Assembly (NCBI RefSeq): GCF_964019805.1
Contig: NZ_OZ026472.1
Coordinates: forward strand, 806,001-870,000
Reading direction: 5' to 3'
DNA: 64,000 bases
Source: Candidatus Lariskella endosymbiont of Epinotia ramella
GTDB lineage: Bacteria; Pseudomonadota; Alphaproteobacteria; Rickettsiales; Midichloriaceae
Positions 56,390 to 64,000 of the stretch are shown here, in pieces. The notes under the pieces were generated by a model. That model was given only the letters and a program-made list of their open reading frames with translations. It was not told the origin of the DNA and did no database searches. The first letter of the stretch is position 1; every line of letters begins with the position of its first letter. The position numbers were made by a program, and so were the translations under genes.

Positions 56390-56830
56390 ATGATAAACAA
56401 AATAAGGAAATTTTCTGTCTATTTTATATCAGTTATAATTTCGTTTCTAATGCTGTCAAACATTTCTAATGCTGCTAAACTTTCGGGCTGCTGTGATAAA
56501 CATAACTATAAAGATAAAGCATCCTATGTGTTTCAGTACAGTGATAATCAAGCGATAGATGTTAACTCAGAGTTGAAAGATCTTGAAAAGCTGATGTTAA
56601 AAGATAAGAATCTACATATAAAAATATTTGCTTTCGCTAATGCTGCTGATGAAGAAATCAGTACTGAGAAATTTAAGAAAGCACTAGATAATGCTGTTGC
56701 AATTAAAAAGCATTTAGCTTCTGTCGGGGTAGATGCAAGTAGAGTTTTAGTACACATTAAAGTCTTTATAGGTGGTAATAAAGAATCAAAAGATAGTATT
56801 AGAATTTATGAAAGTAGACATAAATCCTAA
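56390..56830 (+). CDS. Small exported protein with OmpA-like domain
   Basis: 146 residues. Signal peptide of about 28 residues (hydrophobic FSVYFISVIISFLMLSNISNA, cleavage after NAA). The mature part resembles a divergent OmpA C-terminal fold: hydrophobic strand NLHIKIFAFANAADEE, then a helix with ALDNAVAIKKHLASVGVDASRVLVHIKVFIGG, like the 'RAxxVxxxLxxxGI' part of OmpA-like peptidoglycan-binding domains. The usual Asp/Arg peptidoglycan ligands are not obvious. 18 bases before ccmC, so possibly co-transcribed. Function unproven. Confidence 0.6.
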   Translation: MINKIRKFSVYFISVIISFLMLSNISNAAKLSGCCDKHNYKDKASYVFQYSDNQAIDVNSELKDLEKLMLKDKNLHIKIFAFANAADEEISTEKFKKALDNAVAIKKHLASVGVDASRVLVHIKVFIGGNKESKDSIRIYESRHKS

Positions 56831-56848
56831 TTGATATAGAGGCGCCAT

Positions 56849-57607
56849 TTGATGAATATAATCAGTAAGATTTTTTATCCAAAAAATTTTCTATTTTTAT
56901 CTATGGCGCTTCTTTTTATGAGCGTTTTGTTGCTTTCTATATCTCTATACTGCATATTTAATCTTGTACCAGACGATGAGCTGCAAGGCAGTTTAGTAAA
57001 AATAATGTATATACATGTACCAAGCGCTTGGCTCTCGTTATTTCTCTACTTTATATTTTCTGTTTTTTCTTTACTATATTTGATAAAAGACTCACCTTTA
57101 TTTGATATGGCTGCGACCTCTATTGCGTATGTGTGCATTTGTATGACAAGTATTGCAATTTTAACTGGAGCGATATGGGGAAAGCCTGCCTGGGGCACAT
57201 GGTGGGTTTGGGATGCAAGGCTTACATCCATGCTAATACTATTTTTCATATTAGCTGGATACTTCGCGATTAGAGATTTTTTTAACGATGAAGCAAGATC
57301 AGCAAGCATAGGTGCAATATTTGCTATCATAGGCGCTGTTAACATACCAATTATCAAATTTTCTGTGAATCTATGGAGCACACTGCATCAGCCAAGCAGT
57401 ATCATTAGAGCGTCTGGACCTAGTATTCATGCAAGTATGCTATATCCTATATTTAGCATGTTTCTTGGCATTTTATTATTTTGCTTACTGATAGTGTTAA
57501 TTAAGATGAATACCAAGATATACCAGAAAAAATCTATCGCAAAATATGCAAGGAAACTTGGATCTACACTAAAAAATACTGCATTTCGCACGCAAAACAC
57601 TCAATAA
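56849..57607 (+). CDS. ccmC: Haem exporter protein CcmC
   Basis: 252 residues, six membrane segments. The haem-handling motif WGTWWVWDARLTSMLILF (WWxWDxRLT) lies between conserved histidines (IMYIHVPSAW near residue 53 and LHQPSSI near residue 180). Passes haem to CcmE in cytochrome c maturation in the inner membrane, needed for CcoP and other c-type cytochromes. The 3' end runs into an IS30 tail fragment, so the last residues may have been altered. Confidence 0.94.
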   Translation: MMNIISKIFYPKNFLFLSMALLFMSVLLLSISLYCIFNLVPDDELQGSLVKIMYIHVPSAWLSLFLYFIFSVFSLLYLIKDSPLFDMAATSIAYVCICMTSIAILTGAIWGKPAWGTWWVWDARLTSMLILFFILAGYFAIRDFFNDEARSASIGAIFAIIGAVNIPIIKFSVNLWSTLHQPSSIIRASGPSIHASMLYPIFSMFLGILLFCLLIVLIKMNTKIYQKKSIAKYARKLGSTLKNTAFRTQNTQ

Positions 57608-57643
57608 TACACCAAGAAAAATTCTTAACTTCAGAAAGCCTAG
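57605..57643 (+). pseudogene. IS30 transposase tail fragment
   Basis: Reads NTPRKILNFRKPRE on the plus strand, the same tail as the remnant at 6442-6540. Cut off by the MR-E sequence that starts at 57646. Confidence 0.55.
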
Positions 57644-57645
57644 AG

Positions 57646-57882
57646 AGTCCATCCGCCAAAAGTATGGATTTTAGCTTTTGAAATGCCTTGTTACAACTTT
57701 ATATTGTGTGTTTTGCTGCTCATGTAATGGTACCTGTGTCAATTTATTGTGATTTTTTATGGCAGAACGGGAAAAATGTCTGTAAGGCGTTCAAAATGCT
57801 GCGTTTTAAGCATGCGTCCTCTATTGCCACTTTGTAGCATTTGATTTTGATATGTTTAAATTCAGGTGATTAGCCAGATAAG
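57646..57882 (+). repeat. MR-E repeat, long form, overlapping transposase end
   Basis: TCCATCCGCCAAAAGTATGG, GCTTTTGAAATGCCTTG, GTGATTTTTTATGGCAGAAC, AAATGTCTGTAAGGCG, ending TTCAGGTGATTAGCCAGATA. The last bases contain the transposase stop (57870). The direct copy at 59286-59532 ends with the same 20 bases. It is probably the 3' end of the IS itself. Confidence 0.7.
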
Positions 57883-59173
57883 GTGCGCTCTATCGCCTTC
57901 AGATTCATGCCTATGGCTGATATGAATGGATTTATTATATCTCCTATTATACCTCGCAGATAATTACGTCCAAGACGACCAAAATGCTTCAAATGTCCGA
58001 TTATAGGCTCAATTGCACTTCTTCGCTTCATCATCTTTTTATCAGCAAAACTAAGGCTTTTCTTGGTATATGGCGTATATACTTTGCTTTTGGACTTTAA
58101 ATTATTACCTCGGTAACCAAGGTCCACAAATATCTTTTTGGGATCTTCTGCAACCTTTTTCACCTCATCAACCATCTCAGATAGTGTATGTCCATCGTAT
58201 GGATTTCCATGAAATGACTTTATTCCAACTATGAAATTACCTCTGCCACTCACCGCTATACCAACCTTGTTGCCGAATTCGTATGGTTTGTGCAATTTGC
58301 CTTTGCCTATGCACTCAACAGCAGGTTCATGGAAACTATATAGTACCTTATTTTCTTTTTTGTAATCCTCTTTGGCACGTTTGCAAAGTACAGATTGATT
58401 ATAGATCATATTAGCTTTTTCTAGAATTGCTGCGGCTTCTGGTGAAATAGTCAATGACAGTTTTGCAATACCACGATGGCAAAATCTTATTAGACGGCCA
58501 AGCCTGCTTTTCAGCTTCTTCATCTGATTAATCCGCTTTTTGGACTTGCTATCATCACGATATTTCCAAACCTTCATTATTCCACGCTTGTAGTACTTTG
58601 CATATGTATCATTTAGCGATATACCTTGATCCTTGCAAAGCTCAACTATCTGAAAACGCGCCTTTTCCATTAGATGACAATCATGTGGATGTTTTATATG
58701 CTTTGGCTGAACTGTCGTATCAATAATCACGGCTGCCAAATCTTTTTTTTAACTGTGCCAATCTTACAGCCTATTCTGACAAGCTCCTTTAATATCTCAC
58801 GACACCCAGATTCTCCTAAAGCTTGACGAAATCTTCTTATGCAACTTTCAGATACAATTATGTCATTTTTGAAATAGTCATATCCACAAAAATACTGCCA
58901 ATAGGAATTTTCCTGAAGCTCCTCCTCAGTATAACAATCAGAGGCACTTGAAATGGCTTGCAACATAAACAAACCAAGCATAACACGACGGTCTTTACGG
59001 CTTCTACCATATCGTTTCACAGAAACTTTACCAAAAATTCGCTCATCAAGACCACACCAATCAACTATCGATCTTAATTTATATAACTTGTGTTTGGGAT
59101 TCAAACTATTAGATAATCTCTCCTCAAATATTCTACTTTGAGTATTATTAATTTGCACTTCTTCTGATGGCAT
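57870..59173 (-). CDS. IS5-family transposase in two frames joined by a -1 slip
   Basis: First frame (59173-58727) has the N-terminal DUF772-type domain: LNPKHKLYKLRSIVDWCGLDE, RKDRRVMLGLFMLQAISSASD, ENSYWQYFCGYDYFKND, IRRFRQALGESGCREILKEL. Second frame (to 57870) has VIIDTTVQPKHIKHPHD with the first Asp, FVDLGYRGNN with the second and KRRSAIEPIIGHLKHFGRLGRNYL with the Glu. They join at GTT AAA AAA AAG (A8 run, 58743-58750): a -1 slip gives TVKKKDLAAVIIDTTVQPKH. Slippery site A AAA AAG is the efficient bacterial one, so programmed frameshifting is likely. The 5' side of the IS abuts an MR-B fragment and no left inverted repeat is seen. Confidence 0.85.
58742..58750 (-). promoter_or_regulatory. 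Candidate -1 slippage site A AAA AAG
   Basis: Minus-strand codons GTT AAA AAA AAG put the heptamer A AAA AAG exactly in phase for a -1 shift, the same signal used in E. coli dnaX. Confidence 0.7.
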
Positions 59174-59175
59174 AT

Positions 59176-59290
59176 AATACAAATCCGTAAGTTTTTTGGG
59201 ATATTATAACATTTTCTTACGGATTAAAAACACTATTTTGATACTCTAAACATTATTTTATGCCTCTTCCAAGACTTTTGGTGCGTGTAC
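59176..59290 (-). repeat. MR-B repeat, 5' part
   Basis: Inverted: AATCCGTAAGTTTTTTGGG, ATTATAACATTTTCTTACGG, ATTTTATGCCTCTTCC, GACTTTTGGTGCGTGTACTA. It touches the start of the transposase gene. Confidence 0.65.
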
Positions 59291-59532
59291 TAGAGAATCC
59301 ATCCGCTAAAAGTATGCATTTTAGCTTTTGAAATTCCTTAGCACAACTTCATATTGTATGTTTTGTTACTCAGCTGATGGTATCTGCGTCAATTTATTGT
59401 GATTTTTTATGGCAGAATGGGAAAAATGTCTGTAAGGCGTGCAAAATGCTGTGTTTTAAGCATGCATCCTCTCTTATCACTTTGTGGCATTTAATTGTTA
59501 TATGTTTAAATTCAGGTGATTAGCCAGATAGA
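59286..59532 (+). repeat. MR-E repeat, long form, second copy
   Basis: TCCATCCGCTAAAAGTATGC to TTCAGGTGATTAGCCAGATA, a direct repeat of 57646-57882 with scattered differences. It includes the last transposase codons, so it is the remnant of another copy of the same IS. Confidence 0.7.
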
Positions 59533-59765
59533 CTATCTGCCAAACACTTATTTGCTTGCGCAAATCAATTTTTGTGGAGAAGTGAAATATGTAAAAAGTA
59601 GCTCAGGCTTTGGTCCTGCGCCTTAAGCAAACACTGCTTTCACAAAAGCCATAAGGTTTTTGTGTTTATTATAATATTTTCTTACGGATTTAAAGGGCTA
59701 TTTTGACACTCATGGGCCTATTTCATGGCTCTTCTGAGACTTTTGGCGCGCGTACTCAATAGCCT
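59528..59765 (-). repeat. MR-B repeat, full copy
   Basis: Inverted: GACTATCTGCCAAACACTTA, hairpin TTTGCTTGCGCAAATC, AAGCCATAAGGTTTTTGTG, TTTTCTTACGGATTTAAAG, GACACTCATGGGCC, GAGACTTTTGGCGCGCGTAC. 59766-60053 shows only a partial hairpin end (TTTTTGACGGACAGACTAC near 60015). Confidence 0.7.
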
Positions 59766-60053
59766 ATCAGTCAAAAATTTATGCCAATAGAGAATATAAG
59801 ATTCCCTCGTATTACAACAAATTCCAGAACCTTGGCTTTAGAATAGTTTTTATATATGGTAAATTAAGTTGTAGTTTGCGTATATACATAGATATGCGTT
59901 ACACCCAAAGGAAAATAGCATCCTCATACAGCGAAGATTTTCGAAAAAAGTAATAACATATATATGTTTTGGCTCAATTCTTGAATGCGCAAACCTCAGC
60001 TCAATTTACTATATTTAATTTTTGACGGACAGACTACTTACACATGACAAAAC

Positions 60054-61403
60054 TCATGATTTTAAAGGCATTTTAAAATTTATAGCTTCAGTAAGTTTCT
60101 TATATGAAGAATCTATCGTTTCAGGCTCATTGTATGCTTGCGATATAAATTTATTTAGCGCATCGTTATATTGTATAGCCTCATCCAATGCCTTATCCGA
60201 ACCTTTTTTGTAAACACCTATCCTAATCATATCTGCCATATCATTGTAAAGTGATAACAAACTTCGCGCTTTAGTCACCAAGGCATTTTCATAACTGTTA
60301 TTACATCTTGGCATAGTCCTTGAAATACTACGAAGCACGTCTATAGCAGGATATATACCACGCGCTGCAATATCACGATCTAGTATTATATGACCATCTA
60401 AAATCCCACGCACTGCATCAGCTATAGGTTCATTTTGGTCATCTCCTTCAACCAACACACTAAAAAGTGCAGTGATCGAAGCAGTGTCAATACTTCCTGG
60501 CCCTGCTCGCTCAAGCAATTTTGGCAATTCACTGAAGACACTAGGTGTATAACCTTTAGTAGTTGGTGGCTCACCAGCTGCAAGGCCTATCTCTCGCTGT
60601 GCTGTTGCAAAACGCGTGACGCTATCCATCAGACACAGCACTTCAAGACCTATATCGCGATAGTATTCACAAAGAGTCATAGTAAGGTACGCAGCTTGCT
60701 TTCTAGTGAGCGCAGATTCATCTGAAGTTGCAACTACTACAATAGCTTTAGCAAGCCCATCCGGACCGAGATAATCCTCAATAAATTCTTGCACCTCACG
60801 TCCACGTTCGCCGATAAGACCAATAACTTTGATATCTGTACTAGCAAACTTCGTCATCATAGCTATCATCATAGATTTTCCGACACCAGAGCCTGAGAAA
60901 ATACCCATCCTTTGCCCAAGACAACAGCTTAAAAACGTATTAATAGCTCTAACACCCATGTTAATCTTTGGACCTATACGCTTTCTCATATGTGCTTGTA
61001 TAGGCTTCGCATGCAAATGATACGCTACAGTTCCTTTTGGAAGTGGACCTTTCCCATCTATTGGCTCTCCAAACGCATTTATCACACGACCAAGCCAATC
61101 TTGATGCGGATACACAGACTGGTCAGTCGCTAGAACCTCAACTGTTGCACCAGAACCCACTCCGGCTGTCTGCTGAAATGGCATTAGCAGTGTTGTTTGC
61201 CCTCTAATTCCAATTACTTCTGCAAAAATAGGAGCATCAAACCTACTCTTAATCGAACATCTCGACCCTATACTAACCATTTTCTCTATACCTTCAGCTT
61301 CGATCAAGATACCACTTACAGCGCTTACCCTGCCTTCTACTCTTGTATTTGAGATCAACTCAACTTCACAAGCAATTTTTTGAAAAATATTAGACACAAC
61401 CAA
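60054..61403 (-). CDS. fliI: Flagellum-specific ATPase FliI
   Basis: 449 residues, normal for FliI. Beta-barrel start, then Walker A GSGVGKS at 171-177 (GIFSGSGVGKSMMIAMM), VIGLIGERGREVQEFIEDYLG, VATSDESALTRKQAAY, Walker B CLMDSVTRFATAQREIGLAAGEPPTTKGYTPSVFSELPKLLERAG. The last block is the FliI/SctN signature that separates it from F1 ATPase and Rho. It energises flagellar type III export with FliH and FliJ at the inner membrane. It could in principle be a type III secretion ATPase, but fliJ-like and fliX-like genes at 23.9-24.9 kb favour the flagellum. Single gene here. Confidence 0.9.
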   Translation of the reverse strand: MVVSNIFQKIACEVELISNTRVEGRVSAVSGILIEAEGIEKMVSIGSRCSIKSRFDAPIFAEVIGIRGQTTLLMPFQQTAGVGSGATVEVLATDQSVYPHQDWLGRVINAFGEPIDGKGPLPKGTVAYHLHAKPIQAHMRKRIGPKINMGVRAINTFLSCCLGQRMGIFSGSGVGKSMMIAMMTKFASTDIKVIGLIGERGREVQEFIEDYLGPDGLAKAIVVVATSDESALTRKQAAYLTMTLCEYYRDIGLEVLCLMDSVTRFATAQREIGLAAGEPPTTKGYTPSVFSELPKLLERAGPGSIDTASITALFSVLVEGDDQNEPIADAVRGILDGHIILDRDIAARGIYPAIDVLRSISRTMPRCNNSYENALVTKARSLLSLYNDMADMIRIGVYKKGSDKALDEAIQYNDALNKFISQAYNEPETIDSSYKKLTEAINFKMPLKS

Positions 61404-61516
61404 AGATATTAATAATTCTTATACTCTGCACAACAAGCGGAACAAACCACTAATAGACTAGGTATAACAGCTTATAACTATGTTTGCAATTTTTGCTTTA
61501 TCATAAATAAGAGTAG

Positions 61517-61764
61517 TTGAAGAACAAAATTTGTACTACCTATACAAGAGCGATAGAAATATCATGCAGCGACCTCTATGACGCATATGGAAAATATAGG
61601 ATTGCAAGGAGGCATTGCTTTACCAAATCTGAAACGTCCTTAGTTGAATCATTCAACTCGTTGATAAGGCATTACTTAGCCAGATTTGATCATAAACTAA
61701 GCGTCACAGCAAGGCTATGGATATGATCTATAACTCCATCATAATGCTTTTTAACAAGGAATGA
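61517..61764 (+). pseudogene. IS1-like transposase fragment
   Basis: The plus strand encodes FTKSETSLVESFNSLIRHYLARFDHKL, the conserved region of IS1-group transposases around the catalytic Glu. A frameshift near 61698 then leads to RHSKAMDMIYNSIIMLFNKE and a stop at 61762. The 5' half is missing. The rest of 61404-62019 holds nothing recognised. Confidence 0.6.
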
Positions 61765-62019
61765 CTGCAAGCTATATTTAGTTTGCAATGCCAATATTTG
61801 AAGAAGCATAAGATTTGTATTATACTTTTAATTCAATATATTATGAACAATATATGAAATTATAGCATATTATCTAAATTAACAATTAGTATAATGTTTC
61901 TTTAAAATGTAAATACTAAAAAAAATAGAGTTTTGTTTATAAGTAGTTGACATGAGGTTTTGAATTGTTATTATATAGTGGTAGTTACAGTTTTTTATAT
62001 TCATAGCACATAAATACAT

Positions 62020-62547
62020 ATGAAATTACATAATATAATAATTTTACAGCTGATTTTTGCTCTTATGCTTTTATCAGGATGTTCAAGAGATCTTTCAAGT
62101 AGAACATATACAAGTGACACTACATTGAGCTTAACATTTGAAGGTGTTGTTTTGTCTGCAAAGCCAGTTGTTATAAAAGAACATGATAAGTTATCAGGTA
62201 ATAACACAGGTATTGCTGCTGGTGCACTTGCTGGTGGTGTCGCTGGAAGTGCTCTTGGTGGAAATACTACATCTATCCTAGCGGGCGCATTGATTGGCGG
62301 TACTACAGGTGCATTTATTGAATCTGGAATGGGAACTGCAGAAGGGATAGAATATATAGTCAAAGTAGATACTTCGAAGCTGAAGGATGATTATTATCAG
62401 GGTAGCGCGCAAATGCGAGAAGCGATTGCAGCTGTCAGAACCAGTGGTATTATTACTGTGGTGCAGAGTAAAGATGCTTCGCTTGAGCAAGGACAAAAAG
62501 TTTACGTAATTGTCTCTTCTAAGCGTGCACGCGTTATAGCTCGCTAA
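62020..62547 (+). CDS. SlyB-like glycine-zipper outer-membrane lipoprotein
   Basis: 175 residues. Lipoprotein signal with lipobox LLSGC (cysteine 21). A glycine-zipper pair of membrane helices (GIAAGALAGGVAGSALGG and ILAGALIGGTTGAFIESG) spans residues about 65-108, followed by a beta-rich end (GIEYIVKVDTSKLKDDYYQG; QGQKVYVIVSSKRARVI). Matches SlyB/Pcp and is related to the rickettsial 17-kDa antigen group. It likely stabilises the outer membrane. Single gene. Confidence 0.85.
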   Translation: MKLHNIIILQLIFALMLLSGCSRDLSSRTYTSDTTLSLTFEGVVLSAKPVVIKEHDKLSGNNTGIAAGALAGGVAGSALGGNTTSILAGALIGGTTGAFIESGMGTAEGIEYIVKVDTSKLKDDYYQGSAQMREAIAAVRTSGIITVVQSKDASLEQGQKVYVIVSSKRARVIAR

Positions 62548-62621
62548 TTTTATAGTGTTTAATAACCCCAGTTGTCGATTAGATGATTTCTGTATGGTAG
62601 ATTTTAGTGAGTTATAGGTTA

Positions 62622-62815
62622 TCTAGTCGCATGCATCATAACTCTAAGGAACATAAGATGTATCTTGATTGCAAACAATTATGGCGTACATCAATCCAGC
62701 AGAAAAAATGGTAAAATTGCCACCTTATGGATGTTGTTAAGTAGTGCTTGCTATGTATTGGACAAATTATATATCCAAAAATTAGCGCAGGGCAGATCTA
62801 AAAGCTAGTTTTTAG
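62622..62815 (+). repeat. MR-A repeat, end degraded
   Basis: AGTCGCATGCATCATAACTC, CAATCCAGCAGAAAAAATGG, CACCTTATGGATGTTGTTAA, TATATATCCAAAAATTAGCG. The 3' hairpin is absent; MR-C follows. Confidence 0.6.
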
Positions 62816-62821
62816 AACTAC

Positions 62822-62998
62822 TCTGCGTTAGGCACTGCTCACCAAAGTCACTTGTACAGACCTTTTGACCTGATTTTCAAGTATTACCTCGTTCATTTCT
62901 TTGCGAATATATAAATATATATAAACTTGATTCAGAAATTAACTGGTACTACTTGAAAATCATGCCCTAAAAATCTGCGCGCGTGCACTTATGAAGAT
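62822..62998 (-). repeat. MR-C repeat, full copy
   Basis: Inverted: GGCACTGCTCACCAAAGTCA, TTTCAAGTATTACCTCGTTC, CAGAAATTAACTGGTACTAC, AAATCATGCCC, TGCGCGCGTGCACTTATGAA. Confidence 0.7.
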
Positions 62999-63061
62999 AG
63001 GATCATATATGTTGTGCTAATATGGCTTTAAAGTGCATATTGAATTTTCTAAAAAATACCT

Positions 63062-63470
63062 GTTTATCTAGTCACCTGTATCATAACTCTAAGGAACATA
63101 GGATTTATCTTGACCTGCAAACAATGATGGCTTACATAAACCCAGCAGAAAAAGTGGCAAAATTGCCAAAAACCTTATGGACTTTGTTAGGTGCTGCTTT
63201 CATAAGTGCACGCACGCGGATTTTAAGGAAATGATTTTTTAGAGTACTAGTTAATTTCTTGAGTTAAATATTATATATATTTTTGCACAGAAATTAATAA
63301 AGTAATGGAAAATCAGGCCAAAGGAGTCTGTGCAAGTGGTTTTGCTGGCAGTGTCTAAGTGGTATTTGCAAGCATAGAACAAATTATATATCCGAAATTT
63401 AGCGCAGAGTAGATCTAAAAGCTAATTTTTGTACATTTAATTTTCTGCAAAAATTTATTTGCGAGGATCG
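63062..63470 (+). repeat. MR-A repeat split by MR-C
   Basis: MR-A left part 63062-63190 (AGTCACCTGTATCATAACTC, CCCAGCAGAAAAAGTGGC, CCTTATGGACTTTGTTAGG) and right part 63352-63470 (TAAGTGGTATTTGCAAGCA, TATATCCGAAATTTAGCGC, TGTACATTTAATTTTC, AAAAATTTATTTGCG). Between them is a plus-strand MR-C (63190-63352). Confidence 0.7.
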
Positions 63471-63544
63471 TTTAAGAACCTAATAGCTACTTATTTGAAA
63501 ATTGATTTACTTACACATGCTAAATTATTTATAATATTAGAAAA

Positions 63545-64000
63545 ATGCAAAAAATATTCGTATCAATGTTTTTTTTGCTGTTGTTGTCGGCTTGTACAAA
63601 GTATACAACTGTTAGGCAAAGTGCAAATTTTAAAAAATCAGATCTAGAAACTAGCAAATTTATTGTTTTACCAAGTGAAGCTATAGCTTATGAAAAAGGA
63701 TACTTTGGGCAAGCAAAAAGACTCTATGATTATGAAGCGCATATTGAGACCTTAGTAACAGATAAGCTTGTGTCACACCTACAAAGTATGGGGTATGATG
63801 CAATTTCTCTTTCGCAATATGAAATATATAAAAGCAAGATTTCTCCTAAGATGTTAGAACTGCGAGAGTTATATCAGCCAGCAATCATTGAGCTATACAA
63901 GGAAGTTATAATGCCACAGGAAGAAGCTCATAATATTGTAAGTAAGATCAATGTACCATATGAAGTCTCCCAATTAGCATTATTGAAGCTTGGTAACAAA
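63545..64000 (+). CDS. Lipoprotein of unknown function, N-terminal part (runs off window)
   Basis: ATG at 63545 opens a frame without stops to 64000 (152 codons, continues outside). The first residues form a lipoprotein signal with lipobox LLLLSAC (MQKIFVSMFFLLLLSACTKY). The mature part is mixed: SKFIVLPSEAIAYEKGYFGQ, LVTDKLVSHLQSMGYDAISLSQYEIYKSK. It shows the pattern of periplasm-facing lipoproteins of no recognised family. The repeat hairpin just upstream leaves little room for a promoter. Confidence 0.7.
   Translation, partial: MQKIFVSMFFLLLLSACTKYTTVRQSANFKKSDLETSKFIVLPSEAIAYEKGYFGQAKRLYDYEAHIETLVTDKLVSHLQSMGYDAISLSQYEIYKSKISPKMLELRELYQPAIIELYKEVIMPQEEAHNIVSKINVPYEVSQLALLKLGNK

Noticed and set aside
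63459-63647. 62-codon ORF at the right edge
   Set aside because: It overlaps the start of the better supported lipoprotein gene at 63545 in another frame and begins in a repeat hairpin.
1-64000. CRISPR arrays
   Set aside because: The many repeats are dispersed, long and irregularly spaced, with no regular repeat-spacer pattern and no cas genes.

Overview
The window reads as a chromosome segment of an AT-rich alphaproteobacterium of the order Rickettsiales, most like the Midichloria group. Evidence from the sequence: a permuted two-piece tmRNA gene of the alphaproteobacterial type, rickettsial-style genes (TlyC/HlyC-like CBS protein, TAXI-type binding protein, short dcw cluster), large non-coding fractions packed with short repeats, several transposases, and flagellar genes (fliI, fliJ-like, fliX-like) together with a cbb3-type oxidase set (ccoP, ccoI) and cytochrome c maturation genes (ccmC, ccmD-like). 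The combination of flagellar and cbb3 genes in an intracellular-looking genome is what is known of Candidatus Midichloria; the genus assignment is inference.

Layout. 1-5.6 kb: start of nrdA with tandem NrdR-like boxes, comF, then a ccoI-HAD-phzF operon. 6.7-10 kb: an exported Ppx/GppA-like protein and a TAXI solute-binding protein separated by about 1.1 kb of empty DNA. 10.3-15.8 kb: ssrA (tmRNA), lepA, prfB with a programmed +1 frameshift, murA with Asp in place of the fosfomycin-reactive Cys. 15.8-17.3 kb: a 1.5 kb divergent non-coding region with strong T over A skew. 17.3-22.2 kb: rho, a C26-type amidotransferase, recG. 22.5-33 kb: AEC transporter, fliX-like, fliJ-like, murU-like, ispE, dedA, cvpA-radA, nth, vanX-like dipeptidase, an unknown gene. 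33.5-43.2 kb: membrane protein, ccoP, IS903-type IS, tlyC-like, a frameshifted ISL2-type IS, a complete IS256 element, mltA, aromatic amino acid permease. 43.6-51 kb: MraZ-type operator, mraZ-rsmH-ftsL-ftsI, pccB, and a nadV pseudogene broken by a 129-bp MITE and a frameshift. 51.3-57.6 kb: pyrH-frr, bamB, ccmD-like, an OmpA-like small protein, ccmC. 57.6-64 kb: frameshifted IS5-type IS, fliI, IS1 remnant, SlyB-like lipoprotein, and a partial lipoprotein gene.

Functionally the genes support a cell that makes peptidoglycan (murA, murU-like, mltA, ftsI, vanX-like), respires with a high-affinity cbb3 oxidase (ccoP, ccoI, ccm genes), keeps at least part of a flagellar export apparatus, and has the usual translation and recombination housekeeping genes. 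Almost every intergenic gap carries copies of five short repeat families (called MR-A to MR-E here) and two MITE families (MITE-F, MITE-G). These are often nested inside one another, and two of the families share a common 3' hairpin module. Repeat boundaries given below are approximate unless target-site duplications are named. No tRNA, rRNA or CRISPR array was seen.
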